Shown: positions 6,718 through 10,931 of the stretch, one piece after another
How positions within the stretch are numbered: position 1 is the first letter of the stretch
Layout of the letters: the number at the start of each line of letters is the position of its first letter
Assembly: GCA_031254455.1 (NCBI GenBank)
Contig: JAIRUI010000074.1
Location: 1 to 10,931 of the forward strand
Direction: 5' to 3'
Length of the DNA: 10,931 bases
DNA from: Chitinispirillales bacterium
Lineage (GTDB): Bacteria; Fibrobacterota; Chitinivibrionia; Chitinivibrionales; Chitinivibrionaceae
Program-made: the position numbers and the translations under genes
Notes under the pieces: model-generated
What the model was told of the DNA's origin: nothing
What the model saw: the letters and a program-made list of their open reading frames with translations, nothing else
Databases searched by the model: none

Positions 6718-7326
6718 TCACAGCAAATCAAGTGTTATTTCAAGAATCTTGTCGGCTTGTTTTGCGGCGCAAATTAAAACGGCGGGTGCGAGCGGAGAAA
6801 AATTTTTCACATCGCAAGTTTCATCTCCGATTATCCACGACTTCACCCCTATTTCACGGATTTTTAGGCGATCGCTGTTTCCATATCCTGCGAGTCCGCT
6901 TACGCATATAAAATATTTTTCATCAAGTAAAAACCTGTTCGCAATAAGCGCTTTTGACTCGGACGTGTCGAATGCCTCGACGACAATATTAACATCTTCA
7001 AAAAACGAATCAATGTTTTTTGAAGTAATTTTTTGCGAAAAAACGGATAAATTCAGATTAGGATTTATTTTACGTAAGTTCTCGCTCAGCGCCTTAACTT
7101 TTTTTTGTCCGATTTGGTTTTCAAAATAAAACTGACGATTCAAATTTAACAGGGAAACATCGTCAAAATCTACTACGGTAATATTTATAAATCCCGCCCG
7201 CACAAGCGCAGCCGCACAATTTGAACCAAGCCCGCCCGCACCTGCAATGCCTACACGAACCTTTCTGATTTTTTCAATTTGTCGCGAATTGTAATAAACC
7301 GCATTAATTTCATCAAATTCCCCCAT
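6718..7326 (-). CDS. ThiF-family (E1-like) adenylyltransferase, short 'family 2' ThiF type
   Basis: E1-like enzymes adenylate the C-terminal glycine of a small sulfur carrier such as ThiS so that it can be thiolated. Numbered from M at 7326 (202 aa), the protein has the nucleotide-binding GAGGLGSN at 29-36, VVDFDDVSLLNLNRQ at 51-65 (acidic pair and catalytic Arg64), the conserved QKKVKAL lysines at 74-80, and AFDTSESK in place of 'DNxxxR/K'. The C-terminal half SGLAGYG, IIGDET and LAPAVLICAAKQAD matches the short ThiF subgroup of about 200 residues. CxxC zinc motifs are absent, as is usual for that subgroup. The start at 7326 has AGGAG just upstream; an ATG at 7338 has no such site and its codons contain the AGGAG. 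No thiS, thiG or thiH is adjacent. A role with ThiS is likely but not shown; a different ubiquitin-like carrier is possible. Confidence 0.82.
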   Translation of the reverse strand: MGEFDEINAVYYNSRQIEKIRKVRVGIAGAGGLGSNCAAALVRAGFINITVVDFDDVSLLNLNRQFYFENQIGQKKVKALSENLRKINPNLNLSVFSQKITSKNIDSFFEDVNIVVEAFDTSESKALIANRFLLDEKYFICVSGLAGYGNSDRLKIREIGVKSWIIGDETCDVKNFSPLAPAVLICAAKQADKILEITLDLL

Positions 7327-7378
7327 TTCGCTCCTCATATTTTAAACAATTAATAACTTTACACTTAACTTTCAGAAC

Positions 7379-7402
7379 AAAAAAAGGCGTATTTCTACGC
7401 CT
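7379..7402 (-). terminator. Intrinsic terminator after rplI
   Basis: Read on the minus strand, AGGCGTA pairs with TACGCCT across a GAAA tetraloop (7402 to 7385) and is followed at once by a run of six or more T (7384-7379). It lies 34 nt past the rplI stop. Stem, tetraloop and U tract are all canonical. It ends the tRNA-Gln-rplY-pth-rpsF-rpsR-rplI unit and separates it from thiF, which starts 52 nt further on and must therefore have its own promoter or depend on read-through. Confidence 0.9.
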
Positions 7403-7435
7403 CTTATATTTTCGTTTCCGACTCCAAATCCCAAA

Positions 7436-7900
7436 TTAAGAAACTTGCTGTTCTTCTTCTTTTTTCACAACCCAAACTTTTATAACCGCTTCGACATCAC
7501 GGAAAAATTTAATTGCAATATCATAAACACCCAGCTTTTTAATCGGATCGCCGATAAGAACTGCGGAACGAGGCAACTCAACACCTTTACTTTCGAGCAA
7601 TTCGACAATATCTTGCTGTGAAACGGAACCGTAAATATCATCGCCTTCTTTTACTCTTACCATTATGGTAAATTGCTGTCCATTAATTTTATCCGCCTGA
7701 GTTTTCGCAGCCTGAGATTCTTTTTCAAATTTCTTTGTCGAGTATTTTTTCATTTCTTCATTATGGCGCAAATTTCCTGCGGTCGCCAAAACCGCTACCC
7801 CTTCAGGAATTAAATAATTTCTTCCGTATCCGTCTTTTACTTCAACTACGTCATGAGCGTTTCCAAGACGGTCAAAATCCTTTTGAAGAATAATTTTCAT
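7436..7900 (-). CDS. rplI: 50S ribosomal protein L9
   Basis: L9 is an elongated large-subunit protein bound near the base of the L1 stalk on 23S rRNA; it influences frame maintenance and ribosome spacing. The 154 residues are close to the usual 148-150. The N-terminal rRNA-binding domain is clear (MKIILQKDFDRLGNAHDVVE with VKDGYGRNYLIPEG following), then the long central helix (about 45-75, rich in Lys/Glu/Ala) and the C-terminal domain with KEGDDIYGSVSQQDIVELL and KKLGVYDIAIKF. The C-terminal tail KKEEEQQ is an unremarkable charged extension. GGGAG sits 7 nt before the ATG. It is the last gene of the operon, after rpsR by 21 nt, and is followed by a strong terminator. Confidence 0.98.
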   Translation of the reverse strand: MKIILQKDFDRLGNAHDVVEVKDGYGRNYLIPEGVAVLATAGNLRHNEEMKKYSTKKFEKESQAAKTQADKINGQQFTIMVRVKEGDDIYGSVSQQDIVELLESKGVELPRSAVLIGDPIKKLGVYDIAIKFFRDVEAVIKVWVVKKEEEQQVS

Positions 7901-7921
7901 AGTTTTCTCCCTGTCCTCCGA

Positions 7922-8158
7922 TTAGTGAATATTTTCCGCGACAAAAGGAAGCAAAGCGATAAACCTCGCTCTTTTCACTTCTGCAGCAAGCTTTCTTTGA
8001 TGCTTAGCGCAAACGCCAGTAACTCTTCCGGGAAGAATTTTCCCTCTTTCCGTCAATTTTTTTTTCAACAAATCCGAATTTTTGTAAGACGGTTCAATTT
8101 TATCTTCACAAAAAGAACAAACTTTATACCTTATAATAGCGTTATTGTTTCTCGGCAT
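7922..8158 (-). CDS. rpsR: 30S ribosomal protein S18
   Basis: S18 forms a heterodimer with S6 on the platform of the 30S subunit. The 78 residues fit the family. Signatures are CSFCEDK at 14-20, the central LLKKKLTERGKILPGRVTG, and CAKHQRKLAAEVKRARFIAL with LPF following. Two cysteines at 14/17 plus Cys50 and His53 give a potential metal-binding set, so this is the cysteine-containing form of S18. The ATG lies 3 nt after the rpsF stop. Its Shine-Dalgarno GGAGG (8 nt away) is made from the Glu-Asp codons that end rpsF, so S6 and S18 translation should be coupled. Confidence 0.98.
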   Translation of the reverse strand: MPRNNNAIIRYKVCSFCEDKIEPSYKNSDLLKKKLTERGKILPGRVTGVCAKHQRKLAAEVKRARFIALLPFVAENIH

Positions 8159-8161
8159 ATT

Positions 8162-8521
8162 CTAATCCTCCTCTTCTTCGTCTGATTCGTCCGTTGCCGC
8201 TCTTTCGGACTCCGGCTTCTGCGGAGCGATAATAGCGTTATCTTCATAAATAACGGTAAGATGACGAATTATATTTTCGTTAAACTTAAAGCTGGTATTA
8301 ATAAATTTCCCCGCATTTCCGTTGTATTCATAAACGAAAAGCACATAAACCCCTGTTTTTTTCTTGTTGATTTCATAGGCGAGAACTTTCTTTCCCCATT
8401 CGTCAACATTCACAAGATTTCCGTTTGCCGTAAGCAAATCTTCAATCTTCTTACGTTCTTTTTCTATCGTGTCTGCAGGCAAAGAACCTTCAAATATCAC
8501 AATAGTTTCATACTTACTCAT
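8162..8521 (-). CDS. rpsF: 30S ribosomal protein S6
   Basis: S6 pairs with S18 on the 30S platform. The 119 residues include the S6 ferredoxin-like fold: KYETIVIFEGSLP (residues 3-15), a helix with EKERKKIEDLL, VDEWGKKVLAYEINKKKTGV (the conserved W-G-(K/R)-(K/R)-L-AY element), YVLFVYEYNG and the final strand ENIIRHLTVIYED. The tail is strongly acidic (ESDEEEED), a common but variable extension. The ATG at 8521 has GGAGG 6 nt upstream; a TTG immediately before it would add only one residue. The Shine-Dalgarno is part of a predicted regulatory hairpin (see 8526-8569). The gene follows pth by 73 nt, the longest gap within the operon. No ssb lies between rpsF and rpsR. Confidence 0.98.
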   Translation of the reverse strand: MSKYETIVIFEGSLPADTIEKERKKIEDLLTANGNLVNVDEWGKKVLAYEINKKKTGVYVLFVYEYNGNAGKFINTSFKFNENIIRHLTVIYEDNAIIAPQKPESERAATDESDEEEED

Positions 8522-8525
8522 CAAA

Positions 8526-8569
8526 ACCCTCCATCGGTCATTGTCTTCCTTATTAAAAAAGAAGATGGA
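8526..8569 (-). promoter_or_regulatory. Probable S6:S18-binding autoregulatory leader of rpsF
   Basis: On the minus strand an outer stem pairs TCCATC (8569-8564) with GATGGA (8535-8530). Inside it a second stem pairs TTCTTT (8563-8558) with AAGGAA (8551-8546) around a six-base loop. The 3' side between them is a ten-base asymmetric loop (8545-8536) ending in ACC directly before the G of the outer stem, so it presents a CCG trinucleotide. Published rpsF leaders that bind the S6:S18 dimer have this plan: two stacked stems and an asymmetric loop with a conserved CCG. The outer stem's 3' arm contains the rpsF Shine-Dalgarno GGAGG (8532-8528), so stabilising it would block initiation. The pairing is read from sequence; assignment to the known motif is from memory and was not modelled. 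Confidence 0.55.
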
Positions 8570-8594
8570 TTATTACAAAAAACTCACTTCCAAA

Positions 8595-9164
8595 TTATTT
8601 GGAATTGTATTTATTCATAGCGGCTACAATTCCTTCTTTCAAATAACACTCAACCGCCTGCGCCGCAACATCCGTTTTTTCGTCAACTATTCTCAATTCT
8701 TCTTCGGTGAATTTCCCCAAAACAAAGTCAACTATCGAAACGTTTTCCGGCAACGCGCCTATTCCGAATCGCAATCTCGGAAACTCGTTTGAAGTACTCG
8801 CAATAATTGATTTTAATCCGTTATGCCCGCCGTCGCTTCCGTTTCCTCTAAATCTCATCGCTCCAAGCAGTAAATTAAAATCATCTACAACTACAAGCAT
8901 CTCTTTTTCGTCTATCAAATAATAATCAAGCAATTCTCTCGCCGCAATTCCGGTATTATTTACATAAGTATTCGGATGGCACACGGCTATCGTCTTATTA
9001 TCAAAAATACACTCCCAAACTTGTGAATGCTTAAATTTTTTTTCTTTTGACATCGCACCGTTCAGGACAAACTTATGCGTAATCATAAATCCTACATTAT
9101 GCCTTGTGGAAACGTACTTTTCTCCTATATTACCTATTCCCATCAAAACCGCAATGCCATTCAT
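8595..9164 (-). CDS. pth: Peptidyl-tRNA hydrolase
   Basis: Pth cleaves peptidyl-tRNAs released prematurely from ribosomes, recycling tRNA. The 189 residues match bacterial Pth. Key residues are visible: Asn12 in MGIGNIGEKY, catalytic His22 in TRHNVGF, Asn69 in the substrate loop, Asp94 in VVDDFNLLLG and Asn115 in GGHNGLKSI. Further family motifs are LRFGIG and DFVLGKFTEEE. The substrate loop, normally KPxTFMNxSG, reads HPNTYVNNTG here, so the usual Lys and Met are replaced by His63 and Val68 while the functional Asn is kept. The usual GNPG is GNIG. The ATG is 6 nt after the rplY stop with no clear Shine-Dalgarno, suggesting reinitiation by ribosomes finishing rplY. The rplY-pth pair is a widespread arrangement. 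Confidence 0.97.
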   Translation of the reverse strand: MNGIAVLMGIGNIGEKYVSTRHNVGFMITHKFVLNGAMSKEKKFKHSQVWECIFDNKTIAVCHPNTYVNNTGIAARELLDYYLIDEKEMLVVVDDFNLLLGAMRFRGNGSDGGHNGLKSIIASTSNEFPRLRFGIGALPENVSIVDFVLGKFTEEELRIVDEKTDVAAQAVECYLKEGIVAAMNKYNSK

Positions 9165-9170
9165 AAAAAA

Positions 9171-9737
9171 CTATTTTGCCGCCTTTCCTAAAAGCCGCGC
9201 TACGACACGCGCAGACGAAGTTAAAAGGCGAACCCCTTGCGGAAGTTTTACGTCTCCGGCTACAGCCGAATCGCCGGCCAAAAGATTACTTATATCCAAT
9301 TCCACTACATCGGGAATAGAGTTTACCGAACCTTCGACATCTACTTCATACATCGCTTGATTTAGAATAGCGCCGGATTTTATCGCATCGCTGCCCCCTA
9401 CCAATTTAAGAAAACTTCGCGCCTTAACCGGACGTTTGTTATCAATTCTCTGAAAATCAACGTGATAAAAAACTCTGTCAACTACGACGTCCCTTTGTTT
9501 TTCGCGAATAAAAGCAAGCGCATCGGCTGGAATTCCTTCACCCGAAAGTTCAATCAATTTGTTGTGCTGTTTTCTTGCTACAATCAAACTAAATTCATGG
9601 GCGTCAACTTCTATTTTAATCGGCTCAATACCAAACCCATAATAAGCGGCAGGTATCCATCCCGCTTTTCTTGCCTTGCGGGTATATGATTTCCCCGTAA
9701 GTTTTCGTACGCGGGCTGTTAGTTTAATTTTATCCAA
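9171..9737 (-). CDS. rplY: 50S ribosomal protein L25, long CTC/TL5 form (TTG start)
   Basis: L25 binds 5S rRNA in the central protuberance. The 188 residues comprise the N-terminal 5S-binding domain (about 1-95: KIKLTARVRK, ARKAGWIPAAYYG, and HVDFQRI near its end) and the C-terminal beta domain of CTC/TL5 proteins (KARSFLKLVGG, SGAILNQAMYEVDVEG, IPDVVELDISNL, LPQGVRLLT). The start is assigned to TTG at 9737. It is preceded by a perfect AGGAGG with 6 nt spacing, and the family N-terminus begins here. An ATG at 9776 would add 13 residues with no homology to the family, and two of its Arg codons are the Shine-Dalgarno itself. It lies 49 nt downstream of tRNA-Gln with no terminator between them. 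Confidence 0.96.
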   Translation of the reverse strand: MDKIKLTARVRKLTGKSYTRKARKAGWIPAAYYGFGIEPIKIEVDAHEFSLIVARKQHNKLIELSGEGIPADALAFIREKQRDVVVDRVFYHVDFQRIDNKRPVKARSFLKLVGGSDAIKSGAILNQAMYEVDVEGSVNSIPDVVELDISNLLAGDSAVAGDVKLPQGVRLLTSSARVVARLLGKAAK

Positions 9738-9786
9738 ATCGTTCCTCCTAAGAAACAAGATACACATATTTTTCAAACATGAGCGA

Positions 9787-9858
9787 CTGGGGTGGAAGGA
9801 TTCGAACCCTCGATGGCGGGACCAAAACCCGCAGGCTTAACCGCTTGCCGACACCCCA
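9787..9858 (-). tRNA. tRNA-Gln (anticodon UUG)
   Basis: This is a 72-nt cloverleaf on the minus strand. The acceptor stem pairs TGGGGTG with CACCCCA, with discriminator G at 9787. The D arm is GGC/GCC and the anticodon stem GCGGG/CCCGC. The loop TTTTGGT places TTG at positions 34-36, reading CAA/CAG. The T arm is GAGGG/CCTTC with loop TTCGAAT. The weak U1-A72 closing pair and discriminator G are normal tRNA-Gln identity features. The 3' CCA is not encoded (the next bases are TCG), so it must be added by nucleotidyltransferase. It is the first gene of the ribosomal-protein operon. Confidence 0.96.
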
Positions 9859-10083
9859 ATGAAATATCATTTTCCAAAAAATTCCACCGACAATCAGGGG
9901 CAAATATAATTTATTTCCAAATCAAAGTGGCGATAAAACGATAATTTTTCTTAAAATTTCAATAGTGTTTTTTGAGATTTTTAAAATCATTAAATACGCC
10001 GCGATTTTTTTTATAAAAAATAAAATATCAGAAATTATTTGAAGAATGAGTTATATTTACTATTATAGAATTTTTACGTTATT
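9859..10083. promoter_or_regulatory. AT-rich divergent intergenic region with candidate promoters
   Basis: These 225 nt separate the minus-strand tRNA-Gln operon from the plus-strand lipoprotein gene and hold no credible gene. For the plus strand, TTGAAG (10039-10044), a 16-nt spacer and TATTAT (10061-10066) form a reasonable sigma-70-type promoter, with a start point near 10073. For the minus strand, TATATT (9908-9903) is a fair -10 box about 45 nt ahead of the tRNA, but I see no convincing -35 at the right distance. Long A/T runs near 10007-10025 may act as UP-like or curved DNA. Confidence 0.4.
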
Positions 10084-10098
10084 ATGGAAATTAAGGAA

Positions 10099-10788
10099 AT
10101 GAAAAAAATTCAATTGTTTCTTATCGCAATCCTCTTTGTTTTGTTTACGTTCTCATGTTCAGGAAAAGACAATAAAGAAGTGGAACATATTTCTGAAGAA
10201 GAAAGAGAAATTTTAAATACCGCGACTTATAAATTATTTCCACAGCAAGTACCAGTAATAGACATTGTCGGTGAAGCATCAGGATTATATAGGTATAAAG
10301 AAGATTGGACAAAAATAACTTGGCCTTTTGATACTACAATTTCCGGATTTTCTGGGATACTACAGGGGAAAACTTCAAAAAAAAATAACTGTATCTATAT
10401 GACAAATCTTACTTTCACTAATTTTTCATTGAATAACAATTTGTTTTTTGATGGAAAATTAAAGATAGTTGATGATAATACCTGTTATGAAAAACCTAAC
10501 AACGGAACTGTGTATTATTTTACAAAAGATATTAACGGAAAATTAAAATTATCCGGTGATTTGTCATGCGAATTAATGTTTGATAATCTTAAAATATCCG
10601 TAGCGCGTAATATATTTTACGGATTCCTTGTACTTGCCACAACCAAAGGTAAAGTAGAAATAAAAAAGGGCGATTTTTCAATAGGCGTTACGGAATTGTT
10701 TGAGGCTCTTGTGAAAAGTTATATTTGCGACGGGGACCCTTCCGGCAACTGTTGGGTTGATACAGATTATGGAAATGAAGATTATTGA
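10099..10788 (+). CDS. Putative lipoprotein of unknown family
   Basis: I do not recognise this 229-residue protein. It begins MKKIQLFLIAILFVLFTFSC, a lipoprotein-type signal: basic N-region, hydrophobic core, then Cys20. The lipobox is T-F-S-C, so the usual Leu at -3 is Thr and the call is probable rather than certain. After a charged helical stretch (KEVEHISEEEREIL) the rest looks beta-rich, with alternating hydrophobic strands and Gly/Asn turns (TISGFSGILQGKTS, MTNLTFTNFSLNNN, NGKLKLSGDLSCELMFDNL). Five further Cys residues could form disulfides in an extracytoplasmic protein. The C-terminus is acidic and aromatic. The start is taken at 10099 because it gives a standard signal peptide; ATG 10084 is an alternative adding MEIKE, and neither has an ideal ribosome binding site. 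It appears more AT-rich than the neighbouring operons and stands alone on its strand. Confidence 0.75.
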   Translation: MKKIQLFLIAILFVLFTFSCSGKDNKEVEHISEEEREILNTATYKLFPQQVPVIDIVGEASGLYRYKEDWTKITWPFDTTISGFSGILQGKTSKKNNCIYMTNLTFTNFSLNNNLFFDGKLKIVDDNTCYEKPNNGTVYYFTKDINGKLKLSGDLSCELMFDNLKISVARNIFYGFLVLATTKGKVEIKKGDFSIGVTELFEALVKSYICDGDPSGNCWVDTDYGNEDY

Positions 10789-10931
10789 CTTATCTTAAAC
10801 TTTCATATATAAAAAAGGTTCAATCCTAGTTAAGGATAAAAAAATACCATGTTTTTATATAAAATACTATATTGCATTCACAGAGTGTACACATCTATAA
10901 AATCAAGATAATTTTAACGGATTTTCTCTTA

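Noticed and set aside
6635..7129. Plus-strand open frame of 164 codons over the thiF gene and its downstream gap
   Set aside because: It lies antisense to a well-supported E1 enzyme, has no ribosome binding site, and its translation has no recognisable motif or hydrophobic pattern of a real protein.
8261..8792. Plus-strand open frames over rpsF and pth
   Set aside because: They are antisense to S6 and Pth, whose motifs are intact; neither frame has a start signal.
10808..10846. Short hairpin ATCCT/AGGAT flanked by A runs downstream of the lipoprotein gene
   Set aside because: The stem is only 5 bp and on the plus strand is followed by A, not T, so it is not a convincing terminator for the upstream gene. 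On the minus strand the T run is offset by six bases.
10849..10911. Possible 20-codon open frame beginning ATGTTTTTATATAAA
   Set aside because: It is too short, has no ribosome binding site and is AT-rich low-complexity; I see no support for a gene in 10789-10931.
1..10931. Search for CRISPR repeats, insertion sequences, attachment sites, toxin-antitoxin or defence genes
   Set aside because: No spaced direct repeats, transposase or recombinase motifs, or small gene pairs of that kind were seen by eye; the tRNA-Gln 3' end is followed by rplY, not by an integrated element.

Overview
The window looks like a conserved, gene-dense piece of chromosome from a low-GC bacterium (coding DNA well below 50% GC by eye). 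The organism is probably double-membraned: it has PilM/PilN/PilO-type inner-membrane pilus or secretion components, a putative lipoprotein and a methyl-accepting chemotaxis protein (MCP) with an acidic-aromatic tail. GatC indicates that Gln-tRNA and/or Asn-tRNA is made by transamidation. I cannot name the organism from this sequence. A gut-type Fibrobacterota-like or similar lineage would fit, but that is a low-confidence guess.

Layout. (1) 1-660, plus strand: the 3' end of an MCP, closed by a long hairpin at 685-724 that it shares with the convergent operon. (2) 756-7326, minus strand, read right to left: thiF-like E1 enzyme, pcrA/uvrD helicase, gatC, a ComEA-like helix-hairpin-helix membrane protein, a PilM-like protein, a PilN/PilO-like protein, rsmD and coaD. 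From pcrA onward the genes overlap or lie within about 13 nt of each other, so this is one transcription unit. (3) 7379-7402: a textbook intrinsic terminator on the minus strand separates that unit from the next one. (4) 7436-9858, minus strand: tRNA-Gln(UUG), rplY (L25/CTC), pth, rpsF (S6), rpsR (S18) and rplI (L9), a translation operon headed by a tRNA. The rpsF leader folds into what looks like the S6:S18 autoregulatory element. (5) 9859-10083: an AT-rich divergent intergenic region. (6) 10099-10788, plus strand: an orphan putative lipoprotein of unknown family, then 143 nt with no recognisable gene.

How the genes fit together. The right-hand operon makes ribosomal proteins, recycles peptidyl-tRNA and supplies tRNA-Gln, and GatC belongs to the pathway that charges that tRNA by transamidation in many bacteria. 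The left-hand operon mixes housekeeping functions (DNA repair, 16S rRNA methylation, CoA synthesis) with three consecutive genes for a type IV pilus/type II secretion-like platform and a ComEA-like putative DNA receptor. The most unusual point is there. One polypeptide carries a PilN-type N-terminus, a single membrane segment and what look like both PilN- and PilO-type periplasmic domains. Its PilM-like partner is short and has a degenerate nucleotide-binding signature. I found no CRISPR array, transposon, prophage or obvious defence system.
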